Part shown: piece by piece, positions 56,496 through 64,000 of the stretch
How the letters are laid out: every line of letters begins with the position of its first letter
Numbering within the stretch: position 1 is the stretch's first letter
Assembly (NCBI RefSeq): GCF_042432815.1
Contig: NZ_JBHLWM010000005.1
Location: 248,001-312,000 of the forward strand
DNA: 64,000 nucleotides
Direction of reading: 5' to 3'
Source of the DNA: Rhodopseudomonas telluris
Lineage (GTDB): Bacteria > Pseudomonadota > Alphaproteobacteria > Rhizobiales > Xanthobacteraceae
The notes under the pieces: generated by a model
What the model saw: the letters and a program-made list of their open reading frames with translations, nothing else
The model's database searches: none
What the model was told of the DNA's origin: nothing
Made by a program: the position numbers and the translations under genes

Positions 56496-57326
56496 TTAGA
56501 GCCCGGGACTAAAATAAGCAGATACGATGGTCCCTCCACTATCCAATCCAATCCGCCAGTAAAGCGATCGATGCTCGTGCCGAACCAGGTACACATCGAC
56601 GCCGCCACTTCCGACGCCAATGAAACGGTGCGACTGCATCTTGCCGGCCCGGACGAGACTCGAACGGAGCTCAGACCACTGCTTCCGGACCTCCTCGGCA
56701 AGCGGCGCGCTCATGTCGTCGAAGTTCGGCTCGCCGACGAACAGACTATCGATCAACCGACGCAATGCTTGCTCCGTTCCGTCGCTGGGCGACTGGCTAT
56801 CGACCTTCGCTTCAAGCCCGCGCTCCAATTGTTCGGCGGCCTCTCTGTCGATGCGCTTCATCTCGATGTCGCGTCCATTTTGATGGAGCACCAGCGCGCT
56901 CACATTGCCGTCTCCATTCGCGATAAAGCTGATCTGGGCATCGACGACCTTGGCGAAGAACCGGGTTTTGGTTTCGCCGTAGATCGGCACGTTCTGCTGT
57001 CCTGTCAGCCGCGAAATCAATTGATCCCCTTCGCGACTGATCGTCATGACGGCTTGATCGCCCAGCCGATAGAAACCGACATACTGATCGAGGACACGAC
57101 GGTCGATTTCTATCTCTCGGCGAACGGATTTTGGCGGGTCTTCACTTCCAGAACGAGACGAAGGAGCAGCGGACTGAATCTTCGCCGACAGGACATTCCA
57201 ATCCGGGAAGCCGAGCGTCTTGGCGACGAGCTCGAGACTCTCGCTGTGAGTGATGGGGTAGGATCTGGCGTTCAACGCTTCGCGAAGCGTTTGCGCCATG
57301 ACTTTGGCATCGCGGAAATCGCGCAT
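56496..57326 (-). CDS. Two-domain hypothetical protein: glyoxalase-associated N-terminal domain plus DUF3471-like domain
   Basis: 276 aa. The N-terminal ~55 residues (RDAKVMAQTLREALNARSYP, ITHSESLELVAKTLGFPDWN) match the short helical domain seen at the start of some proteins annotated as glyoxalase superfamily. Residues about 75-165 (LDQYVGFYRLGDQAVMTISR, GDQLISRLTGQQNVPIY) resemble DUF3471, a lipocalin-like domain often found behind beta-lactamase domains. The remainder is unassigned. It is cytoplasmic by appearance and of unknown function; the combination is unusual. Confidence 0.72.
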   Translation of the reverse strand: MRDFRDAKVMAQTLREALNARSYPITHSESLELVAKTLGFPDWNVLSAKIQSAAPSSRSGSEDPPKSVRREIEIDRRVLDQYVGFYRLGDQAVMTISREGDQLISRLTGQQNVPIYGETKTRFFAKVVDAQISFIANGDGNVSALVLHQNGRDIEMKRIDREAAEQLERGLEAKVDSQSPSDGTEQALRRLIDSLFVGEPNFDDMSAPLAEEVRKQWSELRSSLVRAGKMQSHRFIGVGSGGVDVYLVRHEHRSLYWRIGLDSGGTIVSAYFSPGL

Positions 57327-57578
57327 CTGTGAGCCTCTGCATGAGCGAACGGGGAAAGCCAGACGCTTGCGTTACTGGCCCGTTCGACCCGGGCAAAGGA
57401 AGCCAAAGTGGCTCGATACGTTCGCCATTCCCTTCGCAGGGCGCAAGCAGCAGGTCGCATCAACCTTGGCGTCAATGTTCGCGTGCCTCACGCCTGATGT
57501 CAACGGTTGCCCGAGCGGGCATTGCGCTGTGCCGACGCAGAAGCCCGCATGGGCAGCTGCCACATGCGGATGTTCTTG

Positions 57579-57611
57579 CCCCGGATGTCGCTACGCTCAT
57601 CCGGGCTACGG
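57579..57611. repeat. P6 half-unit
   Basis: CCCCGGATGTCGCTACGCTC followed by ATCCGGGCTACGG, the right half of the P6 element. It lies next to the ppc stop codon. Confidence 0.7.
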
Positions 57612-57622
57612 GATGCGTCCCC

Positions 57623-60415
57623 TCACCCGCTATTCCGCAGCCCCGCCGAGATCCCGTTGATCGTCAGCTGAATGCCGCGCAGCACCTGCTCGTCGGGATC
57701 GTGGGTGCGGTGTTCGCGAAGTAACTGCACTTGCACATGGTTGAGCGGATCGAGATACGGGAAGCGGTGGCGGATCGAGCGTTCGAGTAGCGGGTTGCCT
57801 TGCAGCAGGCGGTCGTGGCCCATGATCGCCAGCAGGCTGTCGGTCGAGGCGTGCCATTCGGCGCGGATGCGGCCGAAGATCTTTTCACGCAACGCTTCGT
57901 CGGGGACCAGCTCGGCGTAGCGCGAGGCGATGCCGAGTGCGCTCTTCGACAGCACCATATCCATGTTCGACAGCAGCGTGCGGAAGAACGGCCATTCCTG
58001 ATACATCGCGCGCAGGAATGCGACGCCCTTGTCGGGGTGCTGCACCACCCAGGCTTCGACCGCGCTGCCGAAGCCGTACCAGCCCGGCAGCATCAGCCGG
58101 CACTGCGCCCATGAGAACACCCAGGGGATCGCGCGTAGATCCTCGATCGCGCGGGTCTTCTTGCGCGACGCCGGACGGCTGCCGATGTTCAGCGTCGCGA
58201 TCTCGTTGATCACTGTCGACGCCCAGAAGTAATCGACGAAGCCCTCGTTTTCGTAGACGAGGCCGCGATACGCCTTGAATGCCAGCGCCGAGAGCTGCTC
58301 CATCGCCTCCAGATAGTCCGGGCGCGGCGCGCTGCGGCGCGGCTGCAGCAGGCTGGCTTCCAGCGTCGCCGCCGCGAGGATCTCCAGATTGTTGCGGCCG
58401 ACTTCGCGGTTGGAATACTTGCTGGTGATGATCTCGCCCTGCTCGGTGATGCGGATCTGACCGTTCACCGCACCGCCCGGCTGCGCCACGATCGCATCGT
58501 AGCTCGGGCCACCGCCGCGGCCGACCGAGCCGCCGCGGCCGTGGAACAGCCGCAGCCGCACGCCGTGATGCTCGAACACCTCGATCAGCCCGATCTCGGC
58601 CTTGTACAGCTCCCAGCCCGAGGTGACGAAGCCGCCGTCCTTGTTGCTGTCGGAGTAGCCGAGCATCACTTCCTGGACGCCGCCGCGGCTATCGACCAGC
58701 CGGCGATATTCCGGAATGCCGAGCAGCCGGTCCATGATCTTGGCGCAGGCCTGCAGATCCTCGATGGTCTCGAACAGCGGCACGATGTTGATGGCGCTGC
58801 GGCCGGTCGGCCCGAGCAGTCCCGCCTCCTTGAGCAGCACCGCCGCTTCGAGCAGATCGGAGACGCCCTTCGTCATCGAGATGATACATTGCGGGATCGA
58901 CCGCGCGCCGTAGGTGGCGTGCGCCGCCGCGGCCTGCCGGAACACCGCGAGTTCGCCGACGGTCTCGTCGCTGTATTTGACGAACATCGACGTCAGCGGC
59001 CGGGTGCTGCACAGCTCGGCAGTCAGCAGCGCGACGCGCTGGTCTTCGTTCATCGCCGCGTAGGACTTGCCGGGGTGCGCCGTGTCGATCAGCTCGGTCA
59101 TGGTGCGCTCGTGCACCGCGGAGTTCTGCCGCATATCGAGGCTGGCGAGATGGAAGCCGAAGCAGTCGATGGCGCGGCGCAGCCGCCGCAGCCGGCCACG
59201 CGCGATCACGGTCGCATTGGTGCTCACCAATGAATGATGGATGGCGTCGAGATCGGCCTTGAAGGCGTGCACGCTGTCGTAGGGCTCGGCTTCGCCGACC
59301 GGGGCGCGGATGCTGTCGATCTTCAGCCGCGTCGCGGTCGCGGCGAGCCGCGCATAGATGCCGGACACCGCCAGCCGGTATGGCTCGTAGCGGCGATGCG
59401 GCGAGTGATCGGGCGAGCGCTCCGCGAGTGCGCGAACCTCGTCGCTGATTGGCGCCAGATGCGACGCCAGCGACAGCTCCGAGCCGAGTTCATGCAACTC
59501 GTCGAGATAATAGCGCAGCACCCGCGCGCTCTGCAGCTGCAGCGTGCCCTGCAGCACCTCGGCGGTGACGAACAGGTTGCCGTCGCGATCACCGCCGATC
59601 CAGCTGCCCATGCGCAGGAAGCTCGCCAGCTCCTCGCTGCTGCCGTCCTCGGCGGCGAGCTGGTCTTCCAGCGCGCCGTACAGCCGCGGCACTTCGTACA
59701 GGAAGGTGTAGTCATAGAACGACAGGCCGTTGGTGACCTCGTCGAGCACATTGAGCTTGGTCCGGCGCAGCAGGTTGGTCTTCCACAGCGTCAGCACGGC
59801 GCGGCGGAGCTGCTCCTCGTTCTGCGCCCATTCGTCGGCGGTGAGCTGGACGCGGTCGCGCTGGTCGAGCAGCGCGGCGATCTCCATCTCGCGATCCATG
59901 GTGCTCTTGCGCCGCACCTCGGTCGGGTGCGCGGTCAGCACCGGGCTGACCAGCGCCGTCTTGAAGAAGTCGCGCAGCTCGCGCGCGCCGATGCCCTCGT
60001 CCCTCGCGTGCTTGAGCGTCTTCGCCAGCATACCGGCGCGCGGCGCCGAGCCGGCGGTCGAACCGGCACGCATCTGGCGGATGTTGTTCTGATCCTCGGC
60101 AATATTGGCGAGGTGTGAAAAGTACGAAAAGGCGCGGACGATCTTGACCGTGTCCGACGCCGACATGCCGTCGAGGATACCCTCGAGCTCGCGTCGCGCG
60201 GTCTTGTCCTCGTCGCGGTGAAAGCGAATCGAAGTCTGACGGATGCGTTCGACGAGGTCGAACACCGCGGCGCCCTCCTGGTCGCGCACGGTGTCGCCGA
60301 GAATCCGGCCGAGTAGCCGGATGTCGTTACGGAGCCGAATTTCCTCTTCGGTCAGCGCGCCGTCGTCGGCGCGGTTCGGCAACGTGTCGGGCTCCGTCGG
60401 CATCGTGATGGACAT
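57623..60415 (-). CDS. ppc: Phosphoenolpyruvate carboxylase
   Basis: 930 aa, the normal bacterial length. Active-site H163 lies in LTAHPTEVRRKS. The glycine-rich FHGRGGSVGRGGGP loop and the C-terminal end (LTINGISAGLRNSG) are typical. It adds bicarbonate to phosphoenolpyruvate to give oxaloacetate, refilling the TCA cycle during growth on C3-yielding substrates. ATG 60415 is used, with GGAG upstream; the frame extends 27 bp further. It appears monocistronic. Confidence 0.97.
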   Translation of the reverse strand: MSITMPTEPDTLPNRADDGALTEEEIRLRNDIRLLGRILGDTVRDQEGAAVFDLVERIRQTSIRFHRDEDKTARRELEGILDGMSASDTVKIVRAFSYFSHLANIAEDQNNIRQMRAGSTAGSAPRAGMLAKTLKHARDEGIGARELRDFFKTALVSPVLTAHPTEVRRKSTMDREMEIAALLDQRDRVQLTADEWAQNEEQLRRAVLTLWKTNLLRRTKLNVLDEVTNGLSFYDYTFLYEVPRLYGALEDQLAAEDGSSEELASFLRMGSWIGGDRDGNLFVTAEVLQGTLQLQSARVLRYYLDELHELGSELSLASHLAPISDEVRALAERSPDHSPHRRYEPYRLAVSGIYARLAATATRLKIDSIRAPVGEAEPYDSVHAFKADLDAIHHSLVSTNATVIARGRLRRLRRAIDCFGFHLASLDMRQNSAVHERTMTELIDTAHPGKSYAAMNEDQRVALLTAELCSTRPLTSMFVKYSDETVGELAVFRQAAAAHATYGARSIPQCIISMTKGVSDLLEAAVLLKEAGLLGPTGRSAINIVPLFETIEDLQACAKIMDRLLGIPEYRRLVDSRGGVQEVMLGYSDSNKDGGFVTSGWELYKAEIGLIEVFEHHGVRLRLFHGRGGSVGRGGGPSYDAIVAQPGGAVNGQIRITEQGEIITSKYSNREVGRNNLEILAAATLEASLLQPRRSAPRPDYLEAMEQLSALAFKAYRGLVYENEGFVDYFWASTVINEIATLNIGSRPASRKKTRAIEDLRAIPWVFSWAQCRLMLPGWYGFGSAVEAWVVQHPDKGVAFLRAMYQEWPFFRTLLSNMDMVLSKSALGIASRYAELVPDEALREKIFGRIRAEWHASTDSLLAIMGHDRLLQGNPLLERSIRHRFPYLDPLNHVQVQLLREHRTHDPDEQVLRGIQLTINGISAGLRNSG

Positions 60416-60501
60416 CGCACACTCCAAGCTGGCGACGTCCATCCTGACCGATTGTGCGCCGCACGCAAGTTCAACCCGCGGGCGGCGTGATCACCGGACC
60501 G

Positions 60502-61386
60502 TCATCGACCGCCGAACAGCGGCCGGATGTTGTCGGGCGGCGTTTCCCCCTCATCGGTCGGCGCCGACGCCGAATCGCGCGGAGTGACCGGCTCTGCCGG
60601 CGTCTCGGGCTCCACCGGCTCGATGACCGATCCTGGCTCCGCCGCCGTGCTCACCGGCGGCGCGGCAGGACGTGGCGGCAGCACGGGGTCGTGCAGCGAC
60701 GGCCGCGGGGCCGGCGTCGTCTCCGGCGGATCGAACAACGGCGGCTCGAATCCAGTGGTCTGTGCCACAGGGGCGACGGGAGCCGCCGTCATCGGCGCGG
60801 TCTCGGCGCGCGTCGGCGCCTCGTAGAGCGGATGCTCCGGTCCAACCGACGATCGCGCCCGCCACCACACGAATGGCACCGCGATCGCAATCAGCACGGC
60901 CACCACCAGCAGGATCAGCAAAGCCGACTGCTGCAGCAGCGCCGCTGCCGGCACGCTGAGGCCGAGCAGCACGCCGACGACGCTGACCTTCCACGACCGG
61001 ATATGCAGGCCTGCGCTGAAGGTGCCGAGCGCCAGCAATGTCAGCACGCTGAGCGCCGAGGCAACGCCAGTAACGTTGCGTAGCACCTGCAGCGACATCA
61101 GCTGCATGGTCAGCAGCACGGCGGCCCAGTGCAGCGCCTGCGAGACCACCAGATGAATGTGCTCGTCACGGCCGACCACATGCGGCCAGCGGGCCACCAC
61201 GCAGATCAGCCCGAACAGCGGTGTGATCAGCACCCAATACAGCCCGGTCGGGTCGAAGCTGGTGTAGGCAACGCCGCCGAGCGACAGCAGCAGCATCAAG
61301 ATGTAGGGCCAGTCCCGCAGCAGAAAGCCGCCGAAGCCGGAATGCCATTTGCGTGCTGAGGCAGTGTCATAGTCCACGCCGGTCAT
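60502..61386 (-). CDS. Hypothetical multi-span membrane protein with Pro-rich tail
   Basis: 294 aa from the ATG at 61386 behind AGGAG. Six hydrophobic segments lie between residues about 25 and 175 (for example ILMLLLSLGGVAYTSF and LLQQSALLILLVVAVLIAIA). The rest is a disordered Pro/Ala/Glu-rich tail (about 180-294) ending NIRPLFGGR. No family is recognised with confidence. It is not obviously linked to ppc, whose gene lies 86 bp downstream on the same strand. Confidence 0.75.
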   Translation of the reverse strand: MTGVDYDTASARKWHSGFGGFLLRDWPYILMLLLSLGGVAYTSFDPTGLYWVLITPLFGLICVVARWPHVVGRDEHIHLVVSQALHWAAVLLTMQLMSLQVLRNVTGVASALSVLTLLALGTFSAGLHIRSWKVSVVGVLLGLSVPAAALLQQSALLILLVVAVLIAIAVPFVWWRARSSVGPEHPLYEAPTRAETAPMTAAPVAPVAQTTGFEPPLFDPPETTPAPRPSLHDPVLPPRPAAPPVSTAAEPGSVIEPVEPETPAEPVTPRDSASAPTDEGETPPDNIRPLFGGR

Positions 61387-61691
61387 GATCGAAGCTCCTG
61401 AAGCTGGCCTTGCGGCGTTCGGTCGACAGACAGATCGAGGCAGCGCCGACCCTATCACGCCTTGGGCTGTCGGCGGAGGTTGCTTGGTCCGCGACCACGC
61501 GCGGTCCCGTGCGGCTTGCAGCCGCGGCAACCGGCGATCCGTTTCGGAGCCAACAGCGCGACGCGGCCCAAGTTCCACCACGGACCGTCCCTTGATGAAT
61601 AATCGATAATTCTTGTTGAAATGATAAAACCAATACGTTTGATTGATGATTGAAAACGGCGCGGAATGGCTCGGACCACAGGAGCCGCGCC
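61387..61691. other. Divergent intergenic region with AT-rich promoter zone
   Basis: 305 bp without a gene. The part 61595-61645 is strikingly AT-rich for this genome and holds TAATCGATAATT (61600-61611). It should carry promoters for the membrane protein gene on the left and the YeiH-type gene on the right, and possibly a LysR site. Confidence 0.5.
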
Positions 61692-62744
61692 ATGACAACG
61701 CCCAATGCCCATGCCGATCACCACCGCCCCATTCATCTCACCCGCCACATCACGACCATCGCACCCGGGCTGCTGCTCACCGCCGCGATCGCCGCGGGCG
61801 CGACCTTCGTCCACGCCCTCCCGGGTGCGGCCGATCTCAGCCCGATGCTGCTGGCGATCGTGATCGGCATCGCGGGGCATAATCTGATCGGCACGCCCGC
61901 CTGGGCGCTCTCGGGCGTCAAGGTCAGCCTGCGCCGGGTGCTGCGCTTCGCCATCATCCTGCTCGGCCTGCAGCTCACCACCGCGCAACTGGCCGAAGTC
62001 GGCGGCGAAGGGCTGGCGATCATCGCGGTGACGCTGCTGGCGACCTTCAGCTTCACGGTGTGGCTCGGCCGCCGGCTCGGCGTCGACCGCAAGCTCGCCG
62101 AGCTGATCGCCGCCGGCACCTCGATCTGCGGCGCCTCGGCGATCATCGCCGCCAACACCGTCACCCGCGCCGACGACGAGGACGTCGCCTACGGAGTCGC
62201 CTGCGTCACCGTGTTCGGCTCCGCCGCGATGATCGCGCTGCCGCTGCTTGCCGGCCCGCTCGGCCTCGATGCACGCAGCTTCGGGCTGTGGACCGGCGCC
62301 TCGATCCACGAGATCGCCCAGGTGGTGGCCGCCAGCTTCCAGGCCGGGCACGACGCCGGCGAGTTCGGCACCATCGCCAAGCTGTCCCGCGTCGCGATGC
62401 TGGCGCCGCTGGTGATCGGGCTCGGCATGCTGGCGCGCGCCCGCGCCCGCCACACCCAGGACAGCGCCGGCCACGCCGCGCCGCCGATGCCGTGGTTCGT
62501 GCTCGGCTTCGTGGCGATGATCGGCGTCAATCACGTCGTGGCGATCCCGAGCGGCGTGAAGAGCGAGATCGTCGCGCTGACCACCTTCCTGCTCTCGATG
62601 GCGCTGGCGGCGATGGGGCTGGAAACCGATCTGCGCAAGCTCGCGGCGCGCGGGCTGCGGCCGGCGTTGCTCGGCCTCGCTGCTGCGCTGTTCGTCGCCA
62701 GCTTATCGCTGACGCTGATCAAGCTCACCGGATGGCATGGATGA
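61692..62744 (+). CDS. YeiH/UPF0324 family membrane protein (putative sulfate exporter)
   Basis: 350 aa from the ATG at 61692 behind AGGAGCCGC. About ten membrane helices carry the UPF0324 motifs PMLLAIVIGIAGHNLIGTPA, LRFAIILLGLQLT, AAGTSICGASAIIA and GASIHEIAQVVAA. The family is annotated as putative sulfate exporters, with function mostly unproven. A LysR gene follows with an ATGA overlap, so the two are co-expressed, unlike the more common divergent arrangement. Confidence 0.92.
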   Translation: MTTPNAHADHHRPIHLTRHITTIAPGLLLTAAIAAGATFVHALPGAADLSPMLLAIVIGIAGHNLIGTPAWALSGVKVSLRRVLRFAIILLGLQLTTAQLAEVGGEGLAIIAVTLLATFSFTVWLGRRLGVDRKLAELIAAGTSICGASAIIAANTVTRADDEDVAYGVACVTVFGSAAMIALPLLAGPLGLDARSFGLWTGASIHEIAQVVAASFQAGHDAGEFGTIAKLSRVAMLAPLVIGLGMLARARARHTQDSAGHAAPPMPWFVLGFVAMIGVNHVVAIPSGVKSEIVALTTFLLSMALAAMGLETDLRKLAARGLRPALLGLAAALFVASLSLTLIKLTGWHG

Positions 62745-63622
62745 CACTGGAGCAACTGCGCATCTTCATCGCGGTCGCCGAACAACAGCATGTGACACGA
62801 GCTGCCGGCGAGCTGAACCTCACTCAATCGGCCACCAGCGCGGCGATCGCCGCGCTGGAAGCGCGCTACGACGTCAAGCTGTTCGACCGCGTCGGCCGCG
62901 GCATCGTGCTGACCCAGGCCGGCCGCGAGTTTCTTGGCGAGGCCCGCGCCGTGGTGAGCCGCGCCAAGGCGGCCGCGCAGGCGCTGGACGATCTCGCCGG
63001 GCTGAAGCGCGGCGCGCTGGCGCTGGCGGCGAGCCAGACCGTGGGCAATTACTGGCTGCCACCGCGCCTGCTGGCGTTTCAACAGAGCTATCCGGGCATC
63101 GCACTCCGGGTGTCGATCGCCAATACCGAGCAGGTCGCAGAGGCGGTGCGCGACGGCCGCGCCGATCTCGGCGTGGTCGAAGGCGAGGTCGACGAGCCGG
63201 CGTTGAGCGCGACGCGCATCGCCGGTGATACGCTGGCGATCGTGGTCGGGCGGCAGCATCCGTGGGCGGCTCAGTCCCGGATCGCGATCAGCAAGCTCAC
63301 CGGCACCGGCTGGGTGCTGCGCGAGCGCGGCTCGGGAACGCGCGCGCTGTTCGAGGCCGCACTGCGCCGCGCCGGCATCGCGCTCGCCGATCTCGACGTG
63401 CGGCTGGAGCTGCCCTCCAACGAGGCGCTGCGCGCTGCGGTCGAGCAGTCCACCTGCGCCACCGCGATCTCCGACCTCGTCGCCGCCCCCTCGCTCGCCG
63501 CCGGCACGCTGCACCGCGTCCGCCTCGACCTCCCCGGCCGCGCGTTCTATTTGCTGCGCCACAAGGAGCACACGGCGAGCAGGGCCGTGACGGCGATGGT
63601 CGAGGCGCTGCGGGCGGAGTGA
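62741..63622 (+). CDS. LysR-family transcriptional regulator
   Basis: 293 aa. An N-terminal winged HTH (LEQLRIFIAVAEQQHVTRAA, NLTQSATSAAIAALEARYDV) and a periplasmic-binding-like effector domain (about 88-290) define a LysR regulator, of the CysB/CbbR-like subgroup. Its ATG overlaps the stop codon of the YeiH-type gene. It probably regulates that gene; the effector may be a sulfur or carboxylate metabolite. ATG at 62732 is an alternative. Confidence 0.94.
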   Translation: MTLEQLRIFIAVAEQQHVTRAAGELNLTQSATSAAIAALEARYDVKLFDRVGRGIVLTQAGREFLGEARAVVSRAKAAAQALDDLAGLKRGALALAASQTVGNYWLPPRLLAFQQSYPGIALRVSIANTEQVAEAVRDGRADLGVVEGEVDEPALSATRIAGDTLAIVVGRQHPWAAQSRIAISKLTGTGWVLRERGSGTRALFEAALRRAGIALADLDVRLELPSNEALRAAVEQSTCATAISDLVAAPSLAAGTLHRVRLDLPGRAFYLLRHKEHTASRAVTAMVEALRAE

Positions 63623-63697
63623 TAGAGGCGATCGGACGCCGCAGGTGAAGTCATCGACACACGATACGCTGAGCGCGTCCTGAACTGGACTTACCAC

Positions 63698-63789
63698 CCG
63701 TCATGCCCGGGCTCGTCCCGGGCATCCACGCCTTCACTGCGTATCGACGTCCAAAGGCTTGGATGGCCGGGACAAGCCCGGCCATGACG
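63698..63789. repeat. P4 palindromic repeat, followed by P1
   Basis: CCGTCATGCCCGGGCTCGTC on the left, CAAGCCCGGCCATGACG on the right. With the P1 element 20 bp further it forms a compound block after the LysR gene. Confidence 0.92.
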
Positions 63790-63809
63790 TGGTGCTAAGT
63801 AACAGTCTC

Positions 63810-63889
63810 CGTCATTGCGAGGAGCGCAGCGACGAAGCAATCCAGCTCCGTGCATGGCGCTGGATTGCTTCGCTTCGCTCGCAATGACG
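63810..63889. repeat. P1 palindromic repeat
   Basis: CGTCATTGCGAGGAGCGCAG on the left, CTCGCAATGACG on the right, inner GACGAAGCAATCCAG and CTGGATTGCTTCG. It lies just after an acyl-CoA synthetase gene read on the minus strand. Confidence 0.92.
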
Positions 63890-63914
63890 AGGAGGCATTA
63901 TTGACGATCGAGAC

Positions 63915-64000
63915 TCAGATCGTCCGCCCCGCCTTCGCCCAATACGGATCGCGCAGGCGGCGCTTGAAAATCTTGCCGGAGTCTTCGCGCGGCAGTTCGG
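63915..64000 (-). CDS. Acyl-CoA synthetase, C-terminal end (truncated by window edge)
   Basis: The last 28 or so codons of a minus-strand gene that runs out of the window. The translated end, LPREDSGKIFKRRLRDPYW then AKAGRTI and a TGA at 63915-63917, matches the C-terminus of AMP-forming acyl-CoA synthetases. It includes the conserved catalytic lysine region (P-R-x-x-S/T-G-K). Nothing can be said about substrate. Confidence 0.82.
   Translation of the reverse strand, partial: ELPREDSGKIFKRRLRDPYWAKAGRTI

Overview
The window is high-GC alphaproteobacterial DNA. Gene content and order point to Rhodopseudomonas palustris or a very close relative: a p-coumarate cluster with a MarR regulator, an ABC transporter, CoA ligase, hydratase/lyase, a UPF0311 protein, a TRAP transporter and pobA, plus an alphaproteobacterial LexA box. 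Many intergenic gaps hold large palindromic repeats of the kind found in Bradyrhizobiaceae. No rRNA, tRNA, CRISPR array, phage or IS transposase was seen.

Layout. 1-9.7 kb: a truncated ECF sigma factor, a diguanylate cyclase, a DUF2336 protein, a TonB-dependent receptor with a DUF2946 partner, an enoyl-CoA hydratase, a TolC-like protein and a small protein behind an Fnr/FixK-type box. 9.8-16.7 kb: a heavy-metal RND pump with its adaptor, a class III CoA-transferase and two very small genes. 17-26.2 kb: a DNA-damage island. It holds the imuA-imuB-dnaE2 mutasome behind a perfect GTTC-N7-GTTC LexA box, and, divergently, a radical SAM protein and a DUF4130-UdgX fusion. 26.4-33.7 kb: an ABC binding protein, glycerate kinase, a CxxCH-bearing adenylate cyclase, a DUF3124 protein and a Kef-type antiporter.

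33.7-49 kb is the aromatic-acid region. couR diverges from a three-gene ABC transporter. On the minus strand couA-couB-thioesterase-couP forms one likely operon and tarP-tarQ-tarM-DUF3237 another; pobA diverges from tarP. The same 15-bp palindrome (GTTATA-N3-TATAAC) lies before couA and between tarP and pobA, and a degenerate copy lies in the couR/ABC intergenic region. This suggests one regulon covering uptake, CoA activation, side-chain cleavage and ring hydroxylation: p-coumarate to p-coumaroyl-CoA, then 4-hydroxybenzaldehyde plus acetyl-CoA, 4-hydroxybenzoate, protocatechuate.

49-64 kb: a thioesterase, an amidase, a DUF35/thiolase/SDR set, an OmpA-type envelope protein, an uncharacterised two-domain protein, PEP carboxylase, two membrane proteins, a LysR regulator and the 3' end of an acyl-CoA synthetase gene.

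Six families of palindromic repeats, called P1-P6 here, occupy 21 sites. The most unusual copy is a P4 element in frame inside dnaE2, which adds about 32 residues to the polymerase PHP region. The other strong leads are the LexA-linked radical SAM/UdgX pair and the shared operator of the aromatic regulon.
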